DNA from: an uncultured Caryophanales bacterium
GTDB lineage: Bacteria > Bacillota_I > Bacilli_A > RFN20 > CAG-826
NCBI GenBank assembly: GCA_946185585.1
Contig: CAMHJP010000007.1
Span: 1 to 32,129, forward strand
Reading direction: 5' to 3'
Length of the DNA stretch: 32,129 nucleotides
Positions 1 to 9,931 of the stretch are shown here, piece after piece. Positions within the stretch are counted from its first letter, which is position 1, and each line of letters begins with the position of its first letter. The position numbers were made by a program, and so were the translations under genes. Under the pieces are notes generated by a model that ran no database searches, was not told the DNA's origin, and was given only the letters and a program-made list of their open reading frames with translations.

Positions 1-1649
1 TCTTCCCAGGAATCGAATGTGGAGTTTGATTTCTCTTGTTTAGAGCGTTCAATCCAGTTGTTAATGGTGGTTTCGACTGCTTTACCTGCATCGGTAAATT
101 TGATCTTAGCACCATCAATGTTCATATATTTTTCATAAATGAAACGTTCGATATTGGTGTCGAAGGTTTTAACTTCATCGAGCACCTTTTCGGCTCTCTC
201 TTTGTATTTGCTAGCAAGAGAGTCAATTGTGTTGACATATGTTTGAAGTGGGTTGCCAGCTCCATCGGTTGGATATCCTTTTTGACCTGGATATTTGGTG
301 GTGTAGTATTGAGAAAGTTTGACTCCGTTAACGGTGTAGTCTCTCATTAAGTCACCAGTTCCTTCAAATGGGGAACGATTGACAACGATGAAGTGGATAC
401 CTTGATAGGAAGCACCGGCACGAGTGACTAAAATTGGGTTTTCTGTACCACGGGCACAAAGAACAATTTTGTCTTCTCCAGCAATATTTAATTGCTTGAA
501 GTTACCGGTAACAGCATCACCTTCAATTAATGAAACACCATGGTTATTAAGTTCATGGTTATAAGTGATGTTACGTGGATAGAAGTTTGCACTGGATGAA
601 CCAATAACAAGGCTTCCTTCGACTTCACGATCATTGTATAGATCATCAAACACACTAGCTTTAATGTAGTTTGGCTTTTCAGCTAACTGATTAAGAATAC
701 TTGTGCTAGGTGCGATATTTGATGCAGCTACACGAGTTTTGATTGTTGTATCTGGGTTGTACTTATTATCATAAGTATATAAACCAAGAATGAATTCTTT
801 CACGAATTTATCTGATTCTTCTGTGGCTTTGTCTTTATCGACAATTCCGAGATCACCGAAGACTGATTTAGATCCGTCATCGCTTTCTTCAGAAGCAACT
901 GTACCAAACGATTTGGTTGGATCCATTAAGCCATCGACGACACGTTTGAGGTGTTCGACGTTGTCTTGGGAGATTGTACCATTCCAGTAGTTATTGGATG
1001 CTCCATCATCAACGTTCACAAGAATGTGGGAGATGTGGTATGGAACTTTTGTTTCAAAGTATCCAGCATATCTCTTGGATTCATCAGTATCGGATGTGGA
1101 ACCATCTCTTAACAAGTTAAAATCTGGCCACTTGGTATTTGATTCATCAGCATAAATCTTGTAGAAGTTCTCTTTGAACTTGGTTTGTTGTTCTTCGAAT
1201 ACATAGTATTCTCTGAGTTCTTCTTCATTCTCACAACCTTTTGATTTTAAGATTGATTCAAACTCAGTTTTTGTAGATGTGTTGTTTGTTTTAGCGTTCT
1301 TTTCGGCTGTATCCTTGTCGATTTGAACATTCTTATCAGCAACACGGTTAATTTCTTCCATTTGGTTTAAACCAGTGTTTGTACCTTCTCCATCAGGATT
1401 AGCGATGGTGAAGTAGTTACGAACGACAAGTTTATAAACCTGGTTGAACATTTCTTCAGCATGTTCTGGGTTAACGACTGTTTCACCGAATAAATCATCA
1501 GCGGTGTATTCAACTTTTTGACCGTTAACTTCGTAGGTTAATATGACGCCTTTGGAGTTATATTCAGGACCTTTTGTCGAACAGGCAGCAAGTGCGCCAA
1601 CGGCAAGAAGACCAGAGATAATTCCAGCAGACAATTTTGATTTCTTCAT
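1..1649 (-). CDS. PrsA/SurA-like peptidyl-prolyl isomerase (parvulin) lipoprotein, truncated at window edge
   Basis: Open frame on the minus strand from ATG at 1649 to base 1 (absent from the ORF track because it has no stop in the window). N-term MKKSKLSAGIISGLLAVGALAACSTKG has a lipobox (LAAC). The motif HISHILVNVDD...FGDLGIV resembles a parvulin domain. SD ggaggaag lies upstream of the ATG. Confidence 0.75.
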   Translation of the reverse strand, partial: MKKSKLSAGIISGLLAVGALAACSTKGPEYNSKGVILTYEVNGQKVEYTADDLFGETVVNPEHAEEMFNQVYKLVVRNYFTIANPDGEGTNTGLNQMEEINRVADKNVQIDKDTAEKNAKTNNTSTKTEFESILKSKGCENEEELREYYVFEEQQTKFKENFYKIYADESNTKWPDFNLLRDGSTSDTDESKRYAGYFETKVPYHISHILVNVDDGASNNYWNGTISQDNVEHLKRVVDGLMDPTKSFGTVASEESDDGSKSVFGDLGIVDKDKATEESDKFVKEFILGLYTYDNKYNPDTTIKTRVAASNIAPSTSILNQLAEKPNYIKASVFDDLYNDREVEGSLVIGSSSANFYPRNITYNHELNNHGVSLIEGDAVTGNFKQLNIAGEDKIVLCARGTENPILVTRAGASYQGIHFIVVNRSPFEGTGDLMRDYTVNGVKLSQYYTTKYPGQKGYPTDGAGNPLQTYVNTIDSLASKYKERAEKVLDEVKTFDTNIERFIYEKYMNIDGAKIKFTDAGKAVETTINNWIERSKQEKSNSTFDSWE

Positions 1650-1688
1650 AGAACCTTTTCTTCCTCCTTTTTCAAACATAGCGAGATT

Positions 1689-1717
1689 ATTCTATTCCTC
1701 TACTTGTATAAATACAA
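1689..1717 (-). promoter_or_regulatory. sigma-A-type promoter for the lipoprotein gene (TTGTAT-17 bp-TAGAAT)
   Basis: Minus strand -35 TTGTAT (1717-1712), 17-nt spacer, -10 TAGAAT (1694-1689). Confidence 0.5.
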
Positions 1718-1812
1718 CAAAAATTTAAGTGTGAATCATAAGTAAACTTATAAGGTCAATCATAAGAAAAAACGCACATAGATTTATCTATGAATAAAAA
1801 TTATCGTTTTAG

Positions 1813-1841
1813 TTGATAAGCATTTAAACAATAGGTAAAAT
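1813..1841 (+). promoter_or_regulatory. sigma-A-type promoter for suf operon (TTGATA-17 bp-TAAAAT)
   Basis: TTGATA 1813-1818, 17-nt spacer, TAAAAT 1836-1841, followed by SD gaggagga and ATG at 1868. Confidence 0.65.
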
Positions 1842-1867
1842 AGTGCTACTTTTGAGGAGGAGAAACG

Positions 1868-2686
1868 ATGTCAGTTCTAAAAATTAAAGATCTCCATGTT
1901 GCTGTCAAAGATAAGGAAATCCTAAAAGGATTAAATCTCACAATTGATTTAGATAAAACTGTTGCTTTACTTGGTCCTAACGGAAACGGTAAATCAACAC
2001 TTTTGCAAACAATTATGGGGAACCCAAATTACACAGTTACAAAAGGAAAAATTTTCTTTGATGGCAAAGACATTACTTCATTAGAAGCTGACGAAAGAAG
2101 TAAACTCGGATTATTCCTTGGCATGCAATATCCAAGTGAAGTTCCAGGTGTGAATAACGTTGATTTCCTCAAAGCAAGCCTCAACGCTCACCGTGAAAAA
2201 CCTATTTCTTTATTTGAATTCTATAAAGTTCTTAATAAAGCGTATGACAAAGTTCACATTCCATTTGAAATGTCGAATCGAAATTTGAACGAAGGATTTT
2301 CAGGTGGCGAAAAGAAGAAAAACGAAATTCTTCAAATGCTAATCATTAATCCAAAACTCGTTCTTTTAGATGAAATTGACTCCGGATTAGACGTCGATGC
2401 GATTCAAACAGTTGCATCCGTCATCAAGGAAGAACAAGCCAATCGTGGATTTTTAATTGTGAGTCACTATGCTCGACTTTACGATTTAATCAATGTTGAC
2501 CGTGCCATCATCCTTGTCAACGGACGTATCGCCAAAGACGGAGATAAATCCTTAATTCAAAAAATTGACCAAGAAGGTTATGAATGGTTGAAAAAAGAGG
2601 GAATTGAGTTTGAAGATGAAAGACAAATGAACTCAGTTTCCATTGGATCATGTGCCACAAAAGAAGCATTAAAAGGAGCCAAATGA
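1868..2686 (+). CDS. sufC: Fe-S cluster assembly ATPase SufC
   Basis: Walker A GPNGNGKST, SufC-type FSGGEKKKNEILQ signature, LLDEIDSGLDVDA; followed by sufD. Confidence 0.95.
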   Translation: MSVLKIKDLHVAVKDKEILKGLNLTIDLDKTVALLGPNGNGKSTLLQTIMGNPNYTVTKGKIFFDGKDITSLEADERSKLGLFLGMQYPSEVPGVNNVDFLKASLNAHREKPISLFEFYKVLNKAYDKVHIPFEMSNRNLNEGFSGGEKKKNEILQMLIINPKLVLLDEIDSGLDVDAIQTVASVIKEEQANRGFLIVSHYARLYDLINVDRAIILVNGRIAKDGDKSLIQKIDQEGYEWLKKEGIEFEDERQMNSVSIGSCATKEALKGAK

Positions 2687-3390
2687 GCACCCAAAAATTA
2701 GTCATTAAAAATAAAGAAAAAAGTGAGCTTGAACTGACTTCATTTTCAGACCTAGAAATTGAAGTTGAAGACGACTGTTCGCTTGTTTTGAAATTAGCTA
2801 ATTTTGAAAATGCTGAAAATTTAAAAATCACCGCAAATCTCGGTTATAATTCGAGTTTTGACGTAGTTTTTGCTGATTTTTCTGATTCAAATATTTCGGT
2901 CAAAACTCAAGTAAATTTGAATAAGGAAGGTGCGAATTGCAGATGGCATTTGGCCACACTTTCTAGCCACGAAAATCATAAGAAATTTGATATCTCATTT
3001 ACCCATCATGTTGGACACACTTATGCACTCATGGATAACTATGGTGTTGCTAAGGAAAAATCCAACATTGTCTTTACCGGTGTGAACCATATTTTAGAAG
3101 GTGCAAAAGGTAGTGAGACAATTCAGAATGCAAAGATTATTGTCTTTGATGAAGAATCTGGCGGAACAGCATCACCAGTGTTAAGAATTGATGAAAATGA
3201 TGTCAAAGCTTCCCATGGCGCTGTCGTTGGTCAACTTAATGAAGACCACATGTTCTATTTAATGTCACGTGGATTAAATAAAGAAGAAGCGCGTGCATTA
3301 ATCACTCTTGGTTATCTTCAACCAATTTCTAGACAATTCTCTGAAAAAACCCAAGAGAAGATTCTCAATCTAATTCAGGAGGCAATGTAA
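2683..3390 (+). CDS. sufD: Fe-S cluster assembly protein SufD (short form)
   Basis: SufB/D C-terminal core (DENDVKASHGAVVGQLNEDHMFYLMSRGLNKEEARALITLGYL). ATG at 2683 in an ATGA overlap with the sufC stop and preceded by aaaaggagcc is preferred over the upstream 2650 start. Confidence 0.9.
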   Translation: MSTQKLVIKNKEKSELELTSFSDLEIEVEDDCSLVLKLANFENAENLKITANLGYNSSFDVVFADFSDSNISVKTQVNLNKEGANCRWHLATLSSHENHKKFDISFTHHVGHTYALMDNYGVAKEKSNIVFTGVNHILEGAKGSETIQNAKIIVFDEESGGTASPVLRIDENDVKASHGAVVGQLNEDHMFYLMSRGLNKEEARALITLGYLQPISRQFSEKTQEKILNLIQEAM

Positions 3391-3391
3391 A

Positions 3392-4624
3392 ATGATTGAT
3401 CCATATCGAATTAGAAAAGATTTCCCAATGTTTGAAAACCACATCAAGATGCAAGGTCACGATTTGGTGTTTTTAGATAATGCTTCAACAACATTTAAAC
3501 CATTTGCTGTTATAAAAGCAGAAGAAGAATATCTTACTCGTTATACGAGTAATACACATCGTGGTGACTACGATTTATGTTTCGCCAATGACTCCAAAGT
3601 TGCTGAAGCTAGAAACGTAGTTGGTCATTTTATTAATGCCTTAGATAAAGAAATTGTTTTTACTAGCGGAACAACAATGTCGATTAACATCATCGCTTTA
3701 GGTTATGCTGCGAAATATCTCACCAAAGATGATGAAATTTTATTAACTGTTGCCGAACACGCTTCAAACATCCTTCCTTGGTATAAGGTTTCAGAAATGA
3801 CTGGTTGTAAAATTAGCTTCATTCCATTAACAAAAGAAGGCAGATTAACCGCTGAAAACCTTAAAAAGGTTATTTCAAACAAAACTAAGATTGTTGCTGT
3901 TGCCCAAGTGACTAATGTCTTAGGTTTTGTAAACGATATTAAAGAAATCGCTAAAGTCGCCCATGAATATGGAGCACTTCTAGCTTGTGATGGAGCTCAA
4001 TCTGTTCCGCACATGAAAGTAAATGTAAAAGACTTAGATGTTGATTTCTTATCCTTCTCCGGACATAAACTTTGTGGTCCAACTGGTATTGGAGTTTTAT
4101 ATGGAAAATATGAATTTCTTGAGAAGATGGATCCAGTTCTTTCTGGCGGAGGAAATAACGTCAAATTTGAAACAGATGTCTCTGTTAAATACCTTCCAGC
4201 CCCAGCAAAATTAGAGGCTGGAACACTCAATATTCAAGGCATTTACGGCTTAGTTGCAGCCATCAAATATTTAGAAAAAATTGGTATGGAAAATATTGAG
4301 GATTTGGAAAAAAACAACCGCAAATATGCCATATCTTTACTTAAACAGATCCCAGATTTAGTGATCTACAATGAGAACGCTGAATCAGGAATTATTACAT
4401 TTAATATGAAGGGAGTTTTCGCTCAAGACTTAGCCACTTATCTTAATTCAAAAGGTATTGCTTGTCGTAGTGGGCAACACTGCGCAAAACTTCTTCATCA
4501 CTTTACAGGTGAACTCGCCACAGTAAGAATGTCGATGTACTTCTATACAACCAAAGAAGATATCGATGCTCTAGCTGATGCTTTAAAAAATGGAGGTAAT
4601 TTCTTAGATGCCTATTTCGCTTAG
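3392..4624 (+). CDS. sufS: SufS cysteine desulfurase
   Basis: Class V aminotransferase: SFSGHKLCGPTGIGVLYGK (PLP Lys), CRSGQHCA active-site Cys loop; in the suf cluster. Confidence 0.95.
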   Translation: MIDPYRIRKDFPMFENHIKMQGHDLVFLDNASTTFKPFAVIKAEEEYLTRYTSNTHRGDYDLCFANDSKVAEARNVVGHFINALDKEIVFTSGTTMSINIIALGYAAKYLTKDDEILLTVAEHASNILPWYKVSEMTGCKISFIPLTKEGRLTAENLKKVISNKTKIVAVAQVTNVLGFVNDIKEIAKVAHEYGALLACDGAQSVPHMKVNVKDLDVDFLSFSGHKLCGPTGIGVLYGKYEFLEKMDPVLSGGGNNVKFETDVSVKYLPAPAKLEAGTLNIQGIYGLVAAIKYLEKIGMENIEDLEKNNRKYAISLLKQIPDLVIYNENAESGIITFNMKGVFAQDLATYLNSKGIACRSGQHCAKLLHHFTGELATVRMSMYFYTTKEDIDALADALKNGGNFLDAYFA

Positions 4625-5060
4625 CCCAATGATGATGAGACAAATCATCATGGATCATTATGAAAACCCACAATATAAGCACGCTCCAGAAGGAGATATT
4701 TCAAGATATGAACAAGTCCATATGGATAGTGCCAACTGCATCGACGACATTATCGTCTATGTTTTAGTCAAAGATAACAAAGTTATCGATGCTTGTTTTG
4801 ATGGAATTGCCTGTACAATCTCCACATCCTCAACAGATATTATGTGCGGTCTTATGATTGGTAAAACCTTTGATGAGGCTAAATACATCGTCGAACAATA
4901 TAACAACATGATTCACGAGAAAGAATATGACGCTGATGTGCTTGATGAAGCAATTGTCTTTATGAACACATCTAAACAAGCTGCTCGTATTCATTGCGCA
5001 ACCATCGGATGGGATGCACTCGATGAAATCTTAGAACATCATCACCATGAAGAAAAATAG
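4608..5060 (+). CDS. sufU: SufU-type sulfur relay / Fe-S assembly protein
   Basis: NifU_N/SufU fold with Zn ligands conserved in context: [22 protein letters not shown]; position between sufS and sufB. Confidence 0.9.
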   Translation: MPISLSPMMMRQIIMDHYENPQYKHAPEGDISRYEQVHMDSANCIDDIIVYVLVKDNKVIDACFDGIACTISTSSTDIMCGLMIGKTFDEAKYIVEQYNNMIHEKEYDADVLDEAIVFMNTSKQAARIHCATIGWDALDEILEHHHHEEK

Positions 5061-6453
5061 TTACGAAGTTAAAGAAGAAAAGGATTATAAGTACGGTTTT
5101 AAAGATGCCGACCAATCCATTATCACGACCGGCAAAGGTTTAAGTGAAGACGTCGTTCGTGAGATTTCTCGTTTAAAAAACGAGCCAGAATGGATGCTCG
5201 AGTTCCGTTTAAAATCATACGAAGCTTTTAAGCGTCTTCCAATGCCATCTTTTGGACCAGATTTATCCTTCCTTGATTTTGATTCATATACCTACTTTAC
5301 TCGTACTTCAAAAAAAGTTGAAAAGAGTTGGGATGAAGTTCCTGAAACAATTAAAAATACTTTCCAAAAACTTGGTATTCCTGAAGCTGAACAAAAATAT
5401 TTAAGTGGTGTGACCACCCAATATGAATCAGAAGCTGTCTACCACAATATGCTTAAAGAAGTTGAAGATAAAGGAGTCATCTTCCTTTCAACTGACCAAG
5501 CTGTTCAAATGTGCCCAGAAATTGTGAAGAAGTATTTTAATACTGTTGTTCCTTATGCTGATAACAAATTCTCCGCATTAAATGGAGCAGTTTGGTCAGG
5601 TGGATCATTTATCTATGTTCCAAAAGGAGTCAAATTAGACAAACCTCTTCAATCTTATTTTCGTATCAACAATGAAAAGAGTGGCCAATTTGAAAGAACA
5701 CTCATCATAGTTGATGAAGGTGCTGACCTCCACTATGTGGAAGGCTGTACCGCACCAATTTATTCGCAAGACTCACTTCACGCTGCTGTCGTTGAAATTG
5801 TTGTTTTAAAAGATGCCAAATGTCGATATTCAACAGTTCAAAACTGGTCAAATAACATTGTCAACTTAGTTACTAAACGAGCAAAAGTAATGGAAAATGG
5901 TCAGATGGATTGGATTGATGGAAATATTGGTTCACAAACAAATATGAAATATCCAGCCTGTATCTTAGCTGGTGAAGGCGCGAAAGGTGTTTGTGTCTCT
6001 GTTGCTGTGGCAGGAAGAGGTCAATACCAAGATGCTGGAGCAAGAATGATTCATTTAGCTTCTAATACATCTAGCACAATTATTTCTAAATCCATCGTTA
6101 AAAACGGTGGAGTGGCGAACTATCGTGGAAGCGTGAAACATATGAAAAACGCGAAGAATTGTAAGTCTCACATCGAATGTGATACTTTGATTTTGGATGA
6201 TATCTCTAAATCAGATACCATCCCAACAAATCTTGTGCAAAACAATTCATCGTTTATTGAACATGAAGCCACTGTTAGTAAGATTAATGAAGATCAACTC
6301 TTCTATTTAATGAGTCGTGGTATTTCTAGAAAAGATGCGATTCAAATGATGATTATGGGATTTATTGAACCATTTAGTAAAGAACTTCCTATGGAATATG
6401 CTGTTGAACTGAACCAACTCATTAAGATGGATATGGAAGGTAGTGTCGGATAA
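5047..6453 (+). CDS. sufB: Fe-S cluster assembly scaffold SufB
   Basis: C-terminal [20 protein letters not shown]...[21 protein letters not shown]...[24 protein letters not shown]. Confidence 0.95.
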   Translation: MKKNSYEVKEEKDYKYGFKDADQSIITTGKGLSEDVVREISRLKNEPEWMLEFRLKSYEAFKRLPMPSFGPDLSFLDFDSYTYFTRTSKKVEKSWDEVPETIKNTFQKLGIPEAEQKYLSGVTTQYESEAVYHNMLKEVEDKGVIFLSTDQAVQMCPEIVKKYFNTVVPYADNKFSALNGAVWSGGSFIYVPKGVKLDKPLQSYFRINNEKSGQFERTLIIVDEGADLHYVEGCTAPIYSQDSLHAAVVEIVVLKDAKCRYSTVQNWSNNIVNLVTKRAKVMENGQMDWIDGNIGSQTNMKYPACILAGEGAKGVCVSVAVAGRGQYQDAGARMIHLASNTSSTIISKSIVKNGGVANYRGSVKHMKNAKNCKSHIECDTLILDDISKSDTIPTNLVQNNSSFIEHEATVSKINEDQLFYLMSRGISRKDAIQMMIMGFIEPFSKELPMEYAVELNQLIKMDMEGSVG

Positions 6454-8324
6454 TGAAAGACTACGAAATCATTGTTGTTGGTGGTGGACACGCTGGTGTC
6501 GAAGCATGTGCGGCATGCGCACATATGGGTTTAAAAACCCTTTTAATTACCCTCAATAAAAAGATGATTTCAAATATGCCTTGTAATCCATCGATTGGTG
6601 GATCAGCGAAAGGGATTGTTGTTCGTGAAGTTGATGCGTTAGGCGGAATGATGGGCATTGCTGCTGACCATGAGTATCTACAAATGAAGATGCTCAATAC
6701 TGGTAAAGGTCCTGGTGTTCAATGTTTAAGAGCTCAAGAAGATAAACATGCTTATCCTGCTTATATGCAACATCTTTTAGATGAAATAAATAATCTAGAT
6801 ATTTTAGAGAAAGAAGTTGTTGCTATTTCATATCATGACGATGTTGTTGATGGGGTCATCTTAAAAGATGGTGAAGTTATCAAGTCAAAAGCCGTTGTTA
6901 TCTCCACAGGAACCTATATGGATGGAGCTATCCTTAGAGGACATAAATCTGTTAGTGGTGGTCCAGATGGAGAAAATCCGTCAATTGGTTTATCGGATTC
7001 ATTACGTAAAATGGGACTCGAAATTATCCGCTTAAAAACTGGTACCCCTCCACGTATTAAAAAATCATCTATCGACTTATCAAAAGCGACAATTCAACCA
7101 GGAATGGCTGGTGATTTTGCATTTTCTTATACCACAAAAACATTTGTTCCAGTAGAAGAACAATTACCTTGTTATTTGATTTATACAAATGAAAAAACTC
7201 ATAAATTAATTACTGATAATTTAGATCGAACAGCGACATTTAATGGTCTCCAAACTGGTGTTGGACCACGTTATTGTCCATCCATCGAATCTAAAGTCAT
7301 GACATTTAAAGATAAGGAAAGACACCAACTTTTCCTTGAACCAGAATTTAGAAATGGTGAATCGATTTATCTCCAAGGTTTCTCTACAGCCATGGATGAA
7401 GAGATGCAAGTTCAGATGGTCCACTCCATTGTCGGATTAGAACATGCGGAATTTTTAAAGTATGCTTACGCCATTGAATACGATGCTTTAGTACCAACTC
7501 AGTTTGATTTAACTCTTAGAGTTAAGAAATATAAAGGTCTTTATGGCGCTGGTCAGATCTGTGGAACTAGCGGATACGAAGAAGCTGCTGGTTTAGGATT
7601 AGTCGCCGGCATTAATGCTGCGAATTATGTTTTAGGTCGTGAACCATTCATCTTAAAAAGAAATGAATCATACATCGGAGTCATGATTGATGACATCGTC
7701 ACCAAAGGAACAAACGAACCATATCGTTTACTTTCATCCCGCGCTGAATATCGTCTACTTCTCCGTCATGATAACGCTGATTTAAGATTAACTCCTTATG
7801 GATTTAAGCTTGGATTAATTTCAAATGAACGTTATCAAGAATTCTTAAAAAAGAATGAAAACATTGAAAAAGCCCGACAAATCTTGGATAAAACTCACTT
7901 AGGAAGCGGAAAAGCGACAACTGAATATTTAAAATCTCAAGGCATAGAACCATTAACTAGTGGTGTCTCGGCCAGTGAGTTTTTAAAACGTCCTGGTGTC
8001 AAATATAAACATGTCTATGATCTTATTCCTGAACTACAAGAAATTTCTTTAGACTTCATTGGTATTTCTCAACTTGAAATTATGGTGAAGTATGAAGGTT
8101 ATATTAAACGTGAAGAAAAGGAAGCTCTATCCTTCTCTAAATACGAAGAATATAAACTTCCAGACGATATCGATTATTTAAATATGCATGGATTAGCTTT
8201 AGAAGCTAGACAAAAATTGGATAAGATTCGCCCAATTAATATTGGACAAGCTGGACGTATCAGCGGTGTTAATCCTAGCGATATTTCTATTCTTATCTTA
8301 AACTTAAAGAAGAAAGAACGATGA
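6453..8324 (+). CDS. mnmG: tRNA U34 carboxymethylaminomethyl modification FAD enzyme MnmG (GidA)
   Basis: GGGHAGVEACAACAHMG FAD motif, CNPSIGGSAKGIVVREVDALGG, RLKTGTPPR, TSGYEEAAGLGLVAGINAA, RAEYRLLLRHDNADLRLT. Confidence 0.97.
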   Translation: MKDYEIIVVGGGHAGVEACAACAHMGLKTLLITLNKKMISNMPCNPSIGGSAKGIVVREVDALGGMMGIAADHEYLQMKMLNTGKGPGVQCLRAQEDKHAYPAYMQHLLDEINNLDILEKEVVAISYHDDVVDGVILKDGEVIKSKAVVISTGTYMDGAILRGHKSVSGGPDGENPSIGLSDSLRKMGLEIIRLKTGTPPRIKKSSIDLSKATIQPGMAGDFAFSYTTKTFVPVEEQLPCYLIYTNEKTHKLITDNLDRTATFNGLQTGVGPRYCPSIESKVMTFKDKERHQLFLEPEFRNGESIYLQGFSTAMDEEMQVQMVHSIVGLEHAEFLKYAYAIEYDALVPTQFDLTLRVKKYKGLYGAGQICGTSGYEEAAGLGLVAGINAANYVLGREPFILKRNESYIGVMIDDIVTKGTNEPYRLLSSRAEYRLLLRHDNADLRLTPYGFKLGLISNERYQEFLKKNENIEKARQILDKTHLGSGKATTEYLKSQGIEPLTSGVSASEFLKRPGVKYKHVYDLIPELQEISLDFIGISQLEIMVKYEGYIKREEKEALSFSKYEEYKLPDDIDYLNMHGLALEARQKLDKIRPINIGQAGRISGVNPSDISILILNLKKKER

Positions 8325-8995
8325 GACTACAAGAATACTTCTCTTTAACTAACGAACAAGTCGCGAAATTTGAGAAATATCGTGATCTTCTTTTAGAATG
8401 GAATGAAAAGTTCAATTTAACTGCGATTACTGATCCTGATGAAATTGAAGAAAAACACTTCATCGATTCTTTGTTAGCTTGCAACTATATCGATTTTTCT
8501 AAAGGTCGTCTATTAGACATTGGTAGTGGCGCTGGTTTTCCAGGTGTGCCACTAGCGATTGCTAATCCGAAACTAAAAGTCACACTTCTTGAATCAAACG
8601 GAAAGAAAGTGACATTCCTTAATGAAGTAAAGTCTCAACTTGATTTAGATAACGTCACTGTTGTTAATGGTCGAGCAGAAGATTTAAAGCAACGTGACTA
8701 CTTTGATTTTGTGACTGCTCGAGCAGTGAAACAACTTAACATTTTAGCCGAACTTACTCTTCCATTTGTTCGCGTTCATGGACTTCTTGTCGCCTACAAA
8801 GGAAGTAATGCTGAAGAAGAATTAAACGAAGCTAAATCAGCACTAAGAAAGCTTAATTCATCAGTAAAATTCATTAAATCTTACGAACTGCCAATTTCGA
8901 AAGATAACCGTAAATTGCTGGTGATTTCCAAAGCAAAACCTTGTCAAAAGAAGTATCCAAGAAATTATTCAGAAATAGTTAAACAACCTTTATAA
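8321..8995 (+). CDS. rsmG: 16S rRNA (guanine527-N7)-methyltransferase RsmG (GidB)
   Basis: LLDIGSGAGFPGVPLAIANPKLKVTLLESNGKKVTFL; adjacent to mnmG with ATGA overlap. Confidence 0.93.
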   Translation: MRLQEYFSLTNEQVAKFEKYRDLLLEWNEKFNLTAITDPDEIEEKHFIDSLLACNYIDFSKGRLLDIGSGAGFPGVPLAIANPKLKVTLLESNGKKVTFLNEVKSQLDLDNVTVVNGRAEDLKQRDYFDFVTARAVKQLNILAELTLPFVRVHGLLVAYKGSNAEEELNEAKSALRKLNSSVKFIKSYELPISKDNRKLLVISKAKPCQKKYPRNYSEIVKQPL

Positions 8996-9016
8996 GAGTT
9001 GTGTTATACTATTAAC

Positions 9017-9159
9017 GTTTCAGGGCAGGGTGAGATTCCCGACCGGCGGTAAACTCCGCGAGCCAAATGGCTGAACTGGTGAGATTCCAGTAGCGACAGT
9101 AAAGTCTGGATGAAAGAAACTCAATTCTTTTATGAGATATTTGCCCTGAGGAGGCAAAT
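9017..9159 (+). promoter_or_regulatory. FMN riboswitch (RFN element) plus expression platform upstream of ribU
   Basis: RFN consensus cagggcagggtgagattcccgaccggcggtaaa...ccagtagcgacagtaaagtctggatgaaagaaac; P1 GTTTC/GAAAC; downstream hairpin ATTTGCC-CTGAGGA-GGCAAAT then U-tract and the ribU ATG. Confidence 0.93.
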
Positions 9160-9165
9160 TTTTTT

Positions 9166-9864
9166 ATGACATTAGCTAAAGGTATTATCTTAGGACTGTT
9201 ACTACTAATCTTTGTTTTCTTAGTTGCAAAACATTATTTTGATTTGAAAGGACATGTTGAGAAGAAAAATCGTACACGCTTTTTAGTGCGTGTTGCTGTT
9301 TTTGGTGGATTCTCTGCAATTTTATATTGTGTTCCTTTCTTAAAGTTCCCAGTCCCATTCTTCCCATCATTCTTAGAATTCCACTTTGATGAAATCCCGG
9401 CATTTATTGGAGCATTTGCTTATGGACCAATGACTGGTTTCTACGTTTTACTAGTAAAAACATTTATTAAATTACCAATGACTAACACACTAGCTGTTGG
9501 AGAAATCGCTGATCTACTTTATAGCTTGGCATTTATAATGCCAGCAGCACTCTTTTATCAAAAGAATCGTACAATCAAAGGTGCAATTAAAGCATTAATT
9601 CTCGGCTTATTCTGCCAATTAGTTGTTTCTCTTGTCGCTAACGTTTACGTGATGTTCCCATTCTATATGAGAATGTTTGGATTATCTGAAGCTGCTTTAT
9701 TAAAGGTTTGTCAACTTGCCAATCCAGCCATTCAAGATGTGAGATGGTCAGTCGGATTTATCGCAGTTCTTCCATTTAACGTCATCAAAGATGCGGCGAT
9801 TATCCTTGTCACATTACTCGTTTATAAATCAACTCACACACTTTTTGATCGCTTCCAAAAATAA
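9166..9864 (+). CDS. ribU: Riboflavin ECF transporter substrate-binding component RibU
   Basis: Polytopic protein with FFPSFLEFHFDEIPAFIGAFAYGPMTGFYVLLVKTFIK, characteristic of RibU; directly downstream of the FMN riboswitch. Confidence 0.9.
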   Translation: MTLAKGIILGLLLLIFVFLVAKHYFDLKGHVEKKNRTRFLVRVAVFGGFSAILYCVPFLKFPVPFFPSFLEFHFDEIPAFIGAFAYGPMTGFYVLLVKTFIKLPMTNTLAVGEIADLLYSLAFIMPAALFYQKNRTIKGAIKALILGLFCQLVVSLVANVYVMFPFYMRMFGLSEAALLKVCQLANPAIQDVRWSVGFIAVLPFNVIKDAAIILVTLLVYKSTHTLFDRFQK

Positions 9865-9892
9865 GCGAAGAAGTTTCATTATTAAGCATAAA

Positions 9893-9917
9893 AAAAGTGT
9901 CCTAAATGGACACTTTT
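9893..9917. terminator. Bidirectional intrinsic terminator between ribU and fer
   Basis: AAAAGTGTCC-TAAAT-GGACACTTTT with flanking A/T runs between convergent genes. Confidence 0.85.
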
Positions 9918-9931
9918 AATTAATACATTAA

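Noticed and set aside
36-1728. Plus-strand ORFs at 36-350, 790-990 and 1543-1728
   Set aside because: They lie antisense to (or across the start of) the continuous minus-strand lipoprotein frame, which has a lipobox, SD and promoter; they lack their own coding signals.
2650-2682. Upstream start of SufD at 2650
   Set aside because: The ATGA overlap start at 2683 has a proper SD (aaaaggagcc); the longer start would overlap the sufC coding end heavily.
3997-4230. Minus-strand ORF within sufS
   Set aside because: Antisense shadow of a conserved gene; no SD or family resemblance.
5037-5060. Natural His run (EHHHHEEK) at the SufU C-terminus
   Set aside because: Short, low-complexity tail; could bind metal but no supporting evidence beyond composition.
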